The notes under the pieces: model-generated | What the model saw: the letters and a program-made list of their open reading frames with translations, nothing else | Databases searched by the model: none | Told to the model about the DNA's origin: nothing | Source: Manduca sexta | Lineage: Eukaryota; Arthropoda; Insecta; Lepidoptera; Sphingidae | DNA length: 64,000 bases | Direction: 5' to 3' | NCBI RefSeq assembly: GCF_014839805.1 | Contig: NC_051132.1 | Coordinates: forward strand, 3,720,001 to 3,784,000 | Position numbers and translations under genes: made by a program | Part shown: positions 19,104 to 51,010 of the stretch, one piece after another | Position numbering within the stretch: the first letter of the stretch is position 1 | Layout of the letters: every line of letters begins with the position of its first letter

Positions 19104-19199
19104 CTCGCTAGCGCCACCGTGCAGCAGTGTTTGACGCCCCGCAGCGCGTTGGAGTCCCGCGCAGCGTGATGCACGATGTCTGCCCACAATGCTGTCCCA
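19104..19199 (-). CDS. Unassigned exon-like segment (hypothetical)
   Basis: A GC-rich 96-base stretch is bounded on the minus strand by TTTTCCCCACAG and GCGAG|GTAATT, a good acceptor and a fair donor. One frame is open through its whole length and reads GTALWADIVHHAARDSNALR then GVKHCCTVALA; a second frame is also open. I do not recognise the product. It lies 7.6 kb upstream of the transporter start codon on the same strand. It could be an upstream exon of that locus, an exon of an unknown gene, or chance. Confidence 0.22.
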
Positions 19200-19204
19200 C
19201 TGTG

Positions 19205-20399
19205 GGGAAAACGCGCCACAATCACTGCTCTTTACGAATGTTTGCGGTATTCCAATTAACACACACTTATTAAGTTGATTGGTTTGTTTTTTTTTATGTC
19301 TGATTAGTTACACGTGGTGGTAGAGTGGTTACTGCCAGAACGTACCGAAACGTAGAAGTAGTAGTGTTCAGTCCATATAACACGAAGGTGTTTGGTAACG
19401 TAGACTGTATTTAAAAAAAAATACAAAAAATACGAGAGCACTATAAATTATGTGTTTGAATATTTTTTTCATCAACGAACGAATGTATCTGATATTAATT
19501 ATGAACAGTTTTCTTATTTTACAGCGCAAGTATTTTGTACTAATTCATTAAAAATAATTTGTCTTGTTTTTCTTGATCAGTGCTTAGGGTCAGGCTCTAC
19601 TGTTGCCCAAAGTTTACCAGGGAATTGTATTTCTTACGTTATAAATTTACTTTTGACCACACATCTCAGTTGGAACCTAGTAAGAACGTTTGGTGGTTAA
19701 ATCATTTTGTAAAAAAATGTATTACTTCTTCTAACTATTGCTACAACGTACCTATTATAACAACGTATAACCAATTTATAGCTTCCACGTGTAATTTCGC
19801 TTGAATAGTCTCAACACTTGCTTTAGAAAGTCTAGAATCCAAATTTTCAAAGCTTAAGTAATGATTACTTGATTAATCAATAGTGTACCAAAATATCCGC
19901 ATAATTAATTATTAATGATTTCATAGAAATTTAAGTAATTTAATAATTATTAAAATCAATGATCTGCGACGCTGACAAAATTGATGCAAATTATAGAGCG
20001 GTTAAAATTTTCATTTTAATACTTTTCTAATAATTATGCATAGTCATCGGCGAAGGCTTGATGTAGAAAAAATAGTTTTAAACATTTAATTAGATTCGCT
20101 CCACAGAGGTGTCGCCAAATTAGCTTGTAAACGCGAACTTTATTCTTTATGCAATTTTTTCTAACCCTATTATCCGCCGTTTCAACACCTTGATCATTTT
20201 TTTATTATAAATATTGTCCATAAACAGATGCTTACCCGTGAGAAAGATGTAATGAGATTGCAGTAAATTAATAAGAGACACTTTTTTGTGGTGTTATATC
20301 ATGACAAGAGTTATTCGCGTGGTGTCGACACGCTTGCTTATAAACAGTTCTAATTTCATACAGAAATTTGGATTTCATATTGGAACGTTTCATATTGAA
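19205..20399. other. Intergenic, AT-rich
   Basis: I see no recognisable gene. The short open frames lack splice context or family motifs. Confidence 0.5.
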
Positions 20400-20436
20400 A
20401 GGAGTGATCGCGACTCCTGGAGTCGCGATCACTCCT
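20400..20436. repeat. Perfect 18-bp inverted repeat (37-base hairpin)
   Basis: AGGAGTGATCGCGACTCC, one T, then its exact reverse complement GGAGTCGCGATCACTCCT. It is GC-rich in an AT-rich setting and is not part of any repeat family I found here. Confidence 0.8.
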
Positions 20437-20589
20437 GCTATATTTTAATCTATAGGATAAGAAAATTATATGTTTTATTGCATAAACTTAAATTTAGGAG
20501 CCTCAAATCAATGTAAAAAAAAATACCTCAAAAATGAGGAATTTACACTTTCCTTAAAAAGATAACGTAAGCTATTCTAATCTTCTTCT

Positions 20590-21433
20590 TCTATACTTAT
20601 AATAAATCTGTAGAGAGGTCAATTCTGTACATGAAATATATTTCCAAAATCACTATCAGGGGGTGATTAGGGATCGATACTGATGCCAAAAATGCAATTA
20701 GTAAAATTTTTGTCTGTCTGTCTGTCTGTCTGTATAACCGTTATAGAAACAAAAACTACTCGACGGATTTTAACGAAACTTGGTACAATTATTTGTCATA
20801 CTCCTGTGCTGGTTATAGTATACTTTCCATCACGCTACAATTAATAGGAGCAGAGCAGTGAAGGGAAATGTTGGGAAAACGGGAGAAGTTACTCCATTTT
20901 TTAAGCTTCCGTCGCGTGTGCAACCTTAATGGTTAAAGCTACACAGAAATCATGTATGACGGAAATATTCTCCTTAAAATTATGTAAAAAATATCCCACG
21001 ACAGCATATGTCTATCTTTTATGGTTGACTCACAATAACACGTGTAACTCCCGATAGCTTAGCGGTTCGAAGCTTTCTCATTATATTTGTCTACTCTTAC
21101 GTTTATAACACTCTCAGTCATCCCTAATTAAAAAGTTAACATTATTAAATATTCCATAAAAAGAATCATAGAAATCGGTATCGCAACTCCAAAGTTATAC
21201 ATGAACTACGCTAATAATTAGCCATCACGCGTGAATACTGAATCATGCTATAAGGATTATTTTTTGTATATATATAAGGTCGCGAACGCACAGGCAGGCG
21301 GCTTGCTTGGCACCTAGAGGCTAGCGAATCACCTAGCGAGTAGCTTCGTAAAACGAACATTCTCGAACGTTCGCGACCGGCTCCATTTTTGAAGTCCGAA
21401 ATCCACGCGGGCGAAGCTGCGAGCGGAAGCTAG
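20590..21433 (+). mobile_element. Non-autonomous Helitron-like element
   Basis: It starts TCTATACTTATAATAAATC, contains (TCTG)n at about 20710-20732 and the ACTCGACGGATTTTAACGAA module, and ends GCGAGCGGAAGCTAG|T. The TC start and CTAG end fit Helitron termini, and this end is typical of abundant lepidopteran elements. There is no Rep/helicase coding. Near the 3' end lies an inverted pair GTCGCGAACG / CGTTCGCGAC about 75 bases apart. Confidence 0.65.
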
Positions 21434-21438
21434 TAAAT

Positions 21439-21500
21439 AAATAAAATGCTTTATTTATCACGTAGGCGAACATAGTTGCACTTATGATTAGTCAAGGTAC
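21439..21500 (+). repeat. Repeat fragment, family F
   Basis: ATGCTTTATTTATCACGTAG then GCGAACATAGTTGCACTTAT is the inverse of 9238-9310. It abuts the 3' end of the Helitron-like element. Confidence 0.5.
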
Positions 21501-22379
21501 TTGAGAATATTTAATTAGTACCTAAATATAGTTATACAAACCAAAGTCAATTTATATTTAACACAAAATAAATAAAAGATTATAAAGTAAACAAAGAAGC
21601 CAGCTCGGGGTGGCAGGAAAGAAGAAATAAAATGATGTGATGTGACTTTGTTTGTACCGCCCGCATGGCCTGGGTACAGGAGCATGAAAAAGGTCCCCGA
21701 TGGTAACCATGTCGTCGTCTAGGCCTCGGCCTATATGGCCTTATAACAAATCCGGCATTATTACACATAATGTCGAATCATCCATGATTCAAATTCACGC
21801 TATATTACTCTGGTAGTAAGTAAGGTACACTGTTACCAACGTCACAAAGTACCAATCACCACGAGGAAAAGTTTTTATTAAGGTATTTATCAGTTATGTA
21901 TCTACCTAACTGACTGAATTCAAAGGAAGTTTGCCCCCTGTGGAGTAGAGAGAATCTATGCAGCATGGTAGGCTGATGGTAGATAGAGGCCTGATTAGTT
22001 AGTTTTGCTAATCATCTCTTTATACCAAAGATCCGTTTATCTAATATGCTTTGAATTGTAAGTGTAACTGACTTTTCCCGTGGCTTCGTTCGAAATTCAA
22101 ATATTTTATAACCTACCATTGATTATAAAAATGTTATCAAATGTGATGTAATATTAAAAAATAATTTGTAAGTATTTAGTAAAATATATTCATTTTTCGT
22201 ATGGTAACAAAAATTCTTTTATTTAATTTATTGTTGCAATGCGAAATATTCACTGGGATATAACACAGGCAATATATTGAATATGAATATACAATTTCCT
22301 TATAAAAATTTATAATAAATACAAGACAAACTCATAAACATCGCCTTCCTCATCCTAAAATCGTAAACCACCAACCGAC

Positions 22380-22580
22380 CAACAGACATTCCACGTACAT
22401 TATTTAATTAGCCCATTAATGAGACAAGAGCTAGTTAAATGACATGCAGCAGCGCTGCCCGCAGCCCATCAGCGCAGCGCAGCGTGGGCCAATTGTCGCC
22501 ACCTTGCACAATGAAAGCCCACTGCGGCTCCTAATCACGCACAGATAAAAGCTTCTACGCGGAGGAATTTGACACTTTTT
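22380..22580. promoter_or_regulatory. Candidate regulatory island upstream of slou
   Basis: Unique sequence with TTAATTA (22404-22410) and CATTAATG (22414-22421) side by side, then a GC-rich patch CAGCAGCGCTGCCCGCAGCC. It lies 4 kb upstream of the slou start codon. The role is inferred from composition and homeodomain cores. Confidence 0.35.
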
Positions 22581-23272
22581 GTTGGAGATTTCAAATGTCC
22601 TACAGGGTGTTCCGTATTGAGGTTTTTAAATTATTAGTATTTAAGACTGGGTATTCATGAAAATATTTTTTATTGTTGGATGTGATGTGTTTCAAACATG
22701 TAATCTATTTCTTTTAGAATTACCAAGATGTAGTTTGGGAACGATTATGCGTATCTATGTATAATAGATGCTATTATTTATATAAAAAATAGAGACTTTA
22801 CATTTAAATACTGTCATGTGTAACTATGATTGATATGTAATTGTCATAAGGATATTTCTTAAATTAATCTTGTTATACAATTCCTAATTATACTAAGATT
22901 TTATTGCCAATTGACTGAAGTAACATTACCACATTATGAACCTAGCTGTCAAGTCCAACCATTCAAATTAAAAGTAACAGCCTGTACAACAATCTCGTTT
23001 CACAAGAAAACCGTGTCTAAAAAGCAGAAATCGTGCATGTCATTGGTGTCTCTAAACGATAGATCTTTAAGCCCGATTAGCCGTGTAAATAGAAAATAAA
23101 TAAAAACTGCTGGTCGAGCCAGCACCACGTAGCGATAAATGATGTCGTAACTACAACGCTAATAGATGACAAATCGTGAAGTAGTAAATCAACCCTGAAT
23201 TTTATTGTATACGTATTGCTCGTGGATGTGTCTGCGTGATGAACTTTCTGGAAGAAAAGCGTGTTCGTATAC

Positions 23273-23437
23273 TTCCGTGGCGAAGGGTCCATATAAACCG
23301 ATTCCTAGCGGCTTCCTTTCGTAATTTATATAAAATTATTAATAGAGCGATTTGCAGATCACATTGATGCATATTAGTACCTATAAGTATATAGTGTAGG
23401 GTTCTCTTTCGAAAAATTTCACACTTCGCCACTAGTA
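23273..23437. mobile_element. MITE, family E, copy 2
   Basis: The left end is CCGTGGCGAAGGGTCC and the right end is ACACTTCGCCACTAG, giving terminal inverted repeats around GTGGCGAAG. The body matches 7784-7949 (CATATAAACCGATTC, GCGATTTGCAGATCACATT). Confidence 0.65.
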
Positions 23438-23560
23438 TACTTCCTCGGATAAAAATACACTATCTGAACCCCATTCCAATCAGTATAAGGAGAAATGGGG
23501 TAACTTTCACTGCTTGTATAAAAAAACTATATTACTTCAGTGCAGGTTATGTATATAGGT

Positions 23561-23776
23561 ACACACACATCATGCATTTATTCCAGAAGGAGTATTCAGA
23601 GGCGCAACCAGGGCATCCAATTTTCACCAAGTGTGTTCCGTCCTATGATGTGGTAGGGGGTGAGCCTATTGTCATATCGGACACAATATTCCAGACTCCG
23701 GGCTGATAGTGAGCAGAAAAACCCAAATATCACTTTGCCTGACCCGGGACTCAAACCCAGGCCTCAGAACGCTACG
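23561..23776 (-). mobile_element. SINE family C, head-truncated
   Basis: The plus strand reads ACACACACATCATGCATTTA, GAGGCGCAACCAGGGC, TATTCCAGACTCCGGGCTG and ACTCAAACCCAGG (box B in reverse). The outermost tRNA-like head is missing. Confidence 0.7.
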
Positions 23777-23779
23777 AAT

Positions 23780-25735
23780 TGTGTTTAATAAGGATTAACA
23801 GAATCCAAATACTTTTGCTATTCTTATAAAGCTTAAAAATTGTATAACCTATTACGAGAACTCACTAATAACTACATATTTTTAGTAAAAAAATTGATTT
23901 ATAAAAGGGGCAAAGGTGAATTTGATAAAATTTAAGTAATCATGAATACTCAAGCATATTTGAAATATATTTTTTTGATTACCTGCAGATTTTGAAGTTG
24001 TAGAGCTATCATAATTCATAATGTTTACTTACGGCGCCATCTATTGGTGCGAATATGGAATTAAATTATAAATCTGGAAAATATGTAGTACACATACAGA
24101 AAGTTTTGGTTGTTGCTTCTAGCAGAAATAAATTATTGCTGTTTACAGCCGCGCAACTGTTGCCAGTGGCAGCAACGAAGAGTTAACATGTTGATGTAAC
24201 CCAATGTAAATAGCAGCCCAAATGTTTTTTTTTTATTTCATTTAGACATTTTAATCATTTACATGTTTTTTTTTTATCATACAGATTAAAATATGTAATA
24301 TTATGCTCTATAAAATGTTATTTAAGTCTATTTTCTTCTACATCGTCATATTGATTTCAAAATTAATTTCAATTATAAATATTAACAATATATGCGACTA
24401 ACAAACCATAACCAACTTGAAATAGAATATCTATATGTACTTATGCCAATCCGTGCTTCAACCTGTACGACGTGAACCGCAGAAAAAAATTAAGTCACGA
24501 ACCATTTAAAATACATGACAATAAGAACACGATTCATGATCAAATCACTCATAATGGTGCTCTGAATCGATCGATGAAAGAATTATAAAAACATTGCCAC
24601 TAGTTTATTTTCCGCCAAAGATTAAAATAGCACAAATATAAATTGGCAAAAAGGTGTAAGTGTGTTTTACAATACATTAAAAAATTATAGAGATGATAGA
24701 GCCTACTTCTACAATGAATATAATTACAATGTTTGGTATCCGCATTAAGTTATGGATGGATTGATAAACAATAATAATACTTTATTTTTATCAAAACAGA
24801 CAAATGTTACAAAACTCAGTCTGTGTGCAGATGTTACAGATTTGTTCATATAATTTTTTCTTTAAATCACATTGTCGCAATAAGATTTTGATATTTTGTA
24901 TCACTCCATCTTTATTAGTTTTACAATCTTGCTGCTTGTTTCAAGGTATATTATGATGACTAGTAAAATACAATTTATATATCCATGAATAATGTTAGGT
25001 ACTGTTAGGTATTTATTTGAATATATTTTTCATTCGAGCTTGATAATTGAACAAATATAAATATTAAAACACTATTAAAAGAACAAAACGCTTTAAAAAA
25101 CTAACGTTGAAAGAATATCCACCTATTCTATATATTAATATGCGGGTCTTTTCCTCGAAGAATATTAATTACATAATATTTAACAAAATTTTCATTTTCT
25201 GTGTTCATAGTAATATTGTTTATTCTTTAAGCATGATGGTATATCAGCCTATTGATAGGGTTGGCTTATAAGGCCACCTTAAACAATTTCAAAGATTCTT
25301 CTTGGTATACTATTGCCTCCCACATGTTATAGATTCTGTAATGTATAAAATTCTATTTAAAACTATAAGAATTTATATGCGTGAATATTAAACCTACCTC
25401 GTAGGGAGTGTAATCAACGTCCTTACTATATTTACGAAACGTAACAGTAAATTGGCGTAAAGGATTTTGTGAGGAAATGCATTAACTGAACTGCCACCCA
25501 TAGAAACAAAACATATCATTTACTGGATAGGTACTCCAAAAAATAAATCCTAATGCTTAGCCTATTGTCTACTAAAAACACTAATTTTATCATTATTTAT
25601 TCTCAGTGCAATGTGTGCTAGAATCATAAACATACAATATACGTTCTAGAGTTAGTATTATTTTAACGAAGTCAATTCGTTAATAATTAAAAGCCAATTT
25701 CCTAGTAAATCCTTATCAAACAATCTGTTAAAGAC
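23780..25735. other. Intergenic, AT-rich
   Basis: I see no gene. An AATAATAATACTTTATTTTT stretch near 24768 may be the tail of an old retroelement. Confidence 0.5.
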
Positions 25736-26593
25736 CGCGCGCGAGGGTTGAATGCCAAATAAATGTGAGTAAAAGAACATACATAAAGCGGTGGTGTAGT
25801 TTATAGAGCGCTGAACGCTACACGAGAGAAAAGTGATCCGAGTGCGGGTGGCAGCGAGTGATCACCGAGCGCCACTGAACGCTGAGCGGCATCCGCTCGT
25901 CCACGGCCACGCTAATGGCGTAAATCGCCCGTCGCCACACACTCAAACCCATTAAGTTCAAAACTCAATAAACATCATTGTTCCAACGCTTAACTAGGAA
26001 AATAACCCGCCGCGGCCGCCCGGGGCCGCTTTAGCCCGATCTTCAGCTACCGCCGCCTCTAATATTCATAAGTCAATTTCCTGGCCCATTAATACGTAAC
26101 GAAGTAGCGCAAATGGCCTTATCGCTTGTGCGCGATTACTTGCCCGCCGCTCTCTTACATAATTCAACGTATTAAACGAAATTGTTTAAACCTTATTGCT
26201 CGATTACGTTTCTCCACCCCGGGCACGCCTCGTTTGCCGCCGCCAATCGGCTGACGAGATTCCTCTCGGCTCCCCCACTTCGCTCCCGTGGCCTCCTCTC
26301 GTGTCCCGCCCGTTTGCACTCCCGGTTTCAGTTGATGCCGCGTTGTCACTATCGCGTGTTGGTCCGGGACGAGCGCGCACACCGCCGCCCTACTGTCGGA
26401 TTACAGTGCTGCCGCGCCGCAACACCACGCCACACCGCCGCCGCTCGATAATACATTTATTGCATTCGTATGCTCGGATTGAATACATGAACTAATAAGC
26501 AATAGGGATCCGAACAGTGATGTGAAGTGACATTATAACTATCGATTACGAATCGATATGTATTGAGAAACTAATGTATTCGAATAAAACAAA
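25736..26593 (+). promoter_or_regulatory. slou: slou promoter region and 5' UTR (GC-rich)
   Basis: Base composition shifts to GC/CpG-rich, with CCGCGGCCGCCCGGGGCCGC near 26010 and repeated CCGCC runs to 26450, then returns to AT-rich just before the start codon. An arthropod initiator-like TTTCAGTTG occurs at 26327-26335. CCCATTAAT (about 26086) and AATTTCC flank it. No TATA box is evident. The exact start site cannot be fixed from sequence. Open frames across this GC-rich stretch are compositional. Confidence 0.5.
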
Positions 26594-26611
26594 TAAATAA
26601 TAGACGTTGCT

Positions 26612-46382
<19,771 letters not shown>

Positions 46383-47545
46383 TTGTGGCAACGCCCAGAG
46401 TCCCAGGACTCTAGGGTCGACAAGGAGAACGACAGTAGTTGTGGACTATCCAATTAGAAGAGATATATGTGACGTGGAATGTTCTAGAATGCCGTTGGTG
46501 TGTTCCGTTTGACAGGTTGTAAAAACAAATTGGGTTTATGGTATTTTTATTAGCTTATGTTTATTTTCTGGTATTAAATTATATTGAAATAAAGTGATGA
46601 TTTTTTTATATTACATTGAAAGTATTAAATTATAGAACTAGACATTTTACTGTTTCTGCTGTATAACCATTGATTTACGGAGAGTGAAGCTAACACTTTG
46701 GTAAAAGTATACAGGTAATCTCTGCGGAAAATAATTTACGACTACTTTTAAACTAAAATACCTGGTAAAATCATGTCTCTTGGAACACACTTCGCGTTTT
46801 ATATTAATGTACATAAATTATAATTATATAGTTGAAAGTCTTGTATTCTATCATAAAGTAGAACCTAATTTAAGTATAAATTATAAATCAATTGTGATAT
46901 ATATTTTATAAGAAAATTAACACGTTATGACTCTCCATCGCCAATCTACTCTATTATACGCTGTGGTAGAGAAAAACAAATATGAATGAATATATTGACA
47001 TCATCTTTCTTTATGTTCATTTATTTGTGCAATGCATGAAAATATATTTAGCGGTTAAAGATCCTATTAGTTATTTAATTTTATGTTTAGATAAACATTT
47101 TAACCTGTTAATGAGTGAAATTATGCTTAAAAAATAAGCTACGTATCGAGCTTTGAAAAGTATAAGTTTTTTTCTTACTGGTGATTTAATTAAGTCGGCA
47201 ATGGTTTTGTATAATTTAGAAAGTATTATTATTTATAGTTATCTTTAGCCGATTTCAATGTTCCTGGCTAGCTTAAATTTAGGCACTGCCTTTTACACAT
47301 GATTGTCTTTTGAATTTAGAACACCAACCGTGCCTAACTTCAAGCTGGCCATAAAGAGTGACGTCAATTTTAAGTTTTTTAGTTTTAAAAATACTTTACA
47401 CCACATAACTATGCGCGTACTTGTAATTAATAAAACAATTGTATATAATTTAGTAAATGTAAACTTTCTGTAAATATTATAACTTTGTGAATTCTTATAA
47501 TGCACCCGTAGTCTTATTTTATTTTAAATAAACTGATATTTTATA
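46383..47545 (+). other. slou: slou 3' UTR with candidate polyadenylation signals
   Basis: After the stop codon, AATAAA occurs at 46588-46593 (GAAATAAAGTG) and again at 47527-47532 (TTTAAATAAACTG). Either could end the transcript. The stretch is AT-rich and non-coding. Confidence 0.55.
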
Positions 47546-48049
47546 AATATTGTGCCAAATATGTGCTGTGCATTTTATTTTGAAGAGTGACGTTGTAATT
47601 TTTATACAAATAGCTTTTTAAGGCATAATTTTTATTTGGATTTAAACTCTTAAAACCATTTTTTTTTATATTTTTTCTGTACCTATTTTCATAGAGCTAA
47701 AAGTTGTATTTTATTGATTGCGAAATATTAAATCTAAATACTGTTTTAATATCACCAAAAGCAATAGAAAAATGTGTTTCATAACTTATAGCACTCTTCA
47801 AAAGTTTATTGTATAATTTGTAAGTAAATTTTGTACGACATTTGGACACGTGCACCTATGAATGTAATCGCTATACATATAGTTAAGTACGTGCTAATGT
47901 GTTGCTCAATGCTGTATATATGTATTCTAAGTAGCCCTAACTCGATGTTGACATAAAATAGTTCCAAGTTATATACTTGTTTTATTTAATCCCCTGAGGG
48001 CTAATTTATCAATTATCGTATAAATTTATTCGTAGGATACAGTACAATC

Positions 48050-48315
48050 AGGGGCGTAGTGACCGCCGTATCAGCCGTATTTGTGAGACGGGGCCCTCGA
48101 GCGTTAGGGCCCTTCTTGGCTCATACCTACACACTTAAAGCATCGGAATGTTTGCCGGCAAACATGACATTTACGTGTGTCACGGGAATATAACCTTATA
48201 TACTACATAATAAACATGGCTTCATGGATTAAACTAAGCGGGCGTCCAAAAGTTCGCACTGTCCTGAAGAGCCCCAACAAATTTAGATATAGGGCCCCTC
48301 TAAGGCTAGCTATGT
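48050..48315. repeat. Probable old repeat remnant
   Basis: CAGGGGCGTAGTGACCGCCG and GAGACGGGGCCC through ATAGGGCCCCTCTAAGG resemble a dispersed lepidopteran repeat. No other copy was confirmed in the window. Confidence 0.3.
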
Positions 48316-48580
48316 TACTGAGTATAATATAAACAAATTAAAAATGACACTTGTATAAAATTCTCAATCCGTCTCACTTTTATATTCAGGTTATAATTTA
48401 TTTAATAATTTTTATCTGAAAATTTAAAAATCAGTCGTAAACATGAATAACATCATGTCTATGTATGAAAATATAAAGGAAATATAATGCCTTAATACTA
48501 AATTAAATTTTGATTCTTGAAATTCTTGGGTTCGATTCTCGAATATTTGAAATCGGAATTACAATGTTATATAGCATAAA

Positions 48581-48905
48581 TAATAATATCAGCCCTGTAT
48601 TATATACTTGCCCACTGCTGAGCACGGGCCTCCTCTACTACTGAGAGGGATTAGGCCTTAGTCCACCACGCTGGCCTAGTGCGGATTGGTAGACTTCACA
48701 CACCTTCGAAATCCCTATAGAGAAGTTCTCAGATGTGCAGGTTTCCTCACGATGTTTTCCTTCACCGTTAAAGCGAACGATAAATTCACAAAGAATACAC
48801 ACATGATTTTTTTTTAGAAAAGACAGAGGTGTGTGCCCTTGGGATTTGAACCTGAGGACATTCGTTTTGGCAGTCCGTTCCACACCCAACTAGGCTATCG
48901 TCGCT
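48581..48905 (-). mobile_element. tRNA-derived SINE, family A, minus copy
   Basis: The plus strand starts TAATAATATCAGCCCTGTAT and ends ACACCCAACTAGGCTATCGT, followed by CGC. Box B in reverse (GGGATTTGAACC) is at 48841-48852. It is a full-length, well-preserved copy 2.2 kb after slou. Confidence 0.85.
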
Positions 48906-50389
48906 TGTTATATAGCATACTATACGCAATATTAGACTTCTGCCTATCTTATTTATTATGATATGGAAATACCGGAAATGTGCTTGTAGTACTTTTCCTT
49001 TAGTGATTCAAGGGTAAGTTAATACAATAAGTAAAAAGTATTAATGGTACTATTTTAATAGCAGGTGAAGCATATCTAGGATTGCTCATTGTACCGTCTG
49101 GAGTTTTTCCCCCCAAAAGTTAAGACAGACAAGTTTTTAAAAAGCCATATCCATTTTACTTACTTATAAGCCGCCAATGATCTTTTAGAATTATTCGGGT
49201 CAGCTAGTGTACTATAAAAACGAAGGTATTCTTAAACGAAGAATATAACATACCAGACATCCGACCAGACCTAAAGTTTATATTTTGTTCTCTATAAAAT
49301 TTATATTATAACAACAACCGACACGTAGCTATCAAACGGTACCCCAATCACCCGCTAGGGGCGCTGAAGCTTTTTCACAGTGTCACATTTCTTTATAACC
49401 TCAAAGCAAAGTCAGAACACTCAGATAATACATTTTTAATCGTAGTCAGTTTAAATACGTCGCGGTCGGGCTGCGGTAATTTATAACTCGTTTGTACTCA
49501 TAAAAATAGATAAATAGTCTATTTCGCGTGATGTCATGTCCCCGACGTTACGACATCGTTCATATAAAAAGGAAAAAACATCAGTTTGGGCAGAAGGGAC
49601 ACTACACCGAAATAAATGCGTAAATGTTGCCTTTGTTCCTTTATTCGTATTTCGTGCTGTTTAAATTAAATATAACAGCATGGTATTTTGGTATAATATT
49701 TTTAGTTTTGATCGTATTCCGTCAAGTATATTTTTCATAATATGTTAATTTCTCAGTATAACAAACTTAAAGATAACAAATATTCGAACAAAATTTATAA
49801 AATGATGTCTTAGTAGTGCAACGAAATATGACTAATGCTACCTCTAAGAAGTACTAATATAATAGGCATTTATCAACGCGAAGTCTACCATTCCGTATCT
49901 TTGACATATCAGTAGCTGCGACATGCAATTAAAAATGACAGATGATGTGGCACGTCGGAGCAGTGATCAAAGAGGCCGCTTCTCTTGAACATAACCTGAA
50001 AAAATCGCTCAACACATTCTTAAGTAATTAATATTGAAACTCTATCCGCCGTCAATGGAACGGCTAGGATATATTTTGGCAAGACAAAGACAGTTGGAGG
50101 CATATCCTAACAATATACTTTGTACTTATGGTCTATTTATGCAACATATTGTTTTTATTCGAAGCAAGGTGAAATGAATATGAGGTGAAATGACTAAGAG
50201 CCAGTTGTTAAGTTAACTTTTCTCTTCTCATAATACGACTTTAAATTGGTCAAATGGACACTAATTTAAGGAGTTTACTTATAATATTATGGTTATAGTG
50301 ACCAGAGTTTCGCAGTAGGCATTCTATGGTATAAGAGGGCCTGAAAAAGTAAATATCACTGTATTGTTTACTTTTGCTGCGAAATAGCA
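48906..50389. other. Intergenic downstream of slou
   Basis: Mostly AT-rich. A GC-richer segment at 49480-49560 precedes a possible core promoter at 49563-49590. No gene is recognised. Confidence 0.45.
49563..49590 (+). promoter_or_regulatory. Candidate core promoter (TATA plus initiator)
   Basis: TATAAAAAGG (49563-49572) is followed by ACATCAGTTTGG, whose TCAGTTT (from 49581) matches the arthropod initiator. The spacing of about 20 bases from the first T of TATA to the initiator A is shorter than usual. The first downstream ATG (49616) opens only 17 codons, so any transcript may be non-coding or spliced. Confidence 0.25.
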
Positions 50390-50532
50390 TTGTAGCTAAT
50401 TAAATTATTCAGCATTACTGAGACCCAACATCTTAACATTGTTTGTAATTCAAAGTTGTAGATAGTGTTGGTATTGTGTTTTGGCAGTCACATGGCTTGC
50501 AATCAGACGAGCCGCTTCTAATCGTCCAGTTG
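50390..50532 (+). repeat. Interspersed repeat, family D
   Basis: TTGTAATTCAAAGTTGTAGA, TGTTGGTATTGTGTTTTGGC and AATCAGACGAGCCGC follow the layout of 15240-15400. It is broken at its right end by the MITE that follows. Confidence 0.45.
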
Positions 50533-50701
50533 TATAAATTATTCCATTTACGAAGACGCGCCCCGCCACCTTTTAAGCGGGGTAAGGGGCCTGATCAAAG
50601 CAATCTCTCCGACGCTATCAATCGTACTTATACTGCTCACGCACACTGTAAGCGATTAGGGAAAGTAGTGGGGCGCGTCTTCGTGGATGGAATGATTTAT
50701 A
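50533..50701. mobile_element. MITE, family M, with long terminal inverted repeats
   Basis: The left arm TATAAATTATTCCATTTACG continues as AAGACGCGCCCCGCCAC. The right arm GTGGGGCGCGTCTTCGTGG continues as ATGGAATGATTTATA. The arms pair over more than 30 bases with a few mismatches around a core of about 100 bases with no coding motif. The 97-residue open frame here is element sequence. Confidence 0.75.
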
Positions 50702-50819
50702 TTTATTTTATTTTTTATTTATTAAATTGGTACACACAACAGGTTATATATGTGACCCTTTTACACTAGAAAATGCTGGCTAGTACAATTTAATATTCAA
50801 AAATGAGATTATTTCGGTA

Positions 50820-51010
50820 GATAATCGTGAGGGGAACGTTTAAAATACCGATATAACAATCGGCCGGATTTGTTGCACCGGTCGTTAACTTCCAGATCAA
50901 AGGGGAGAGCTCTATCGACGTACTAATGAGCCCGTTTGAACCTAATAACAACCGGGGACTGCGTGTAATGTCTTAATTTCGGCGCTAGCCGTACGGTGAC
51001 CACAAAATAT
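50820..51010. promoter_or_regulatory. Unique GC-richer segment, candidate regulatory
   Basis: ACAATCGGCCGGATTTGTTG, CACCGGTCGTTAACTTCC and CTAGCCGTACGGTGACC in unique sequence between repeats. Function unknown. Confidence 0.25.

Noticed and set aside
20706..20735. TCTG tandem array as an independent microsatellite
   Set aside because: It is an internal part of the Helitron-like element at 20590-21433.
26182..26495. Overlapping open frames of about 90-100 codons just upstream of slou, on both strands
   Set aside because: Several frames are open together in a CCGCC-rich promoter/5' UTR, the pattern expected from composition rather than coding.
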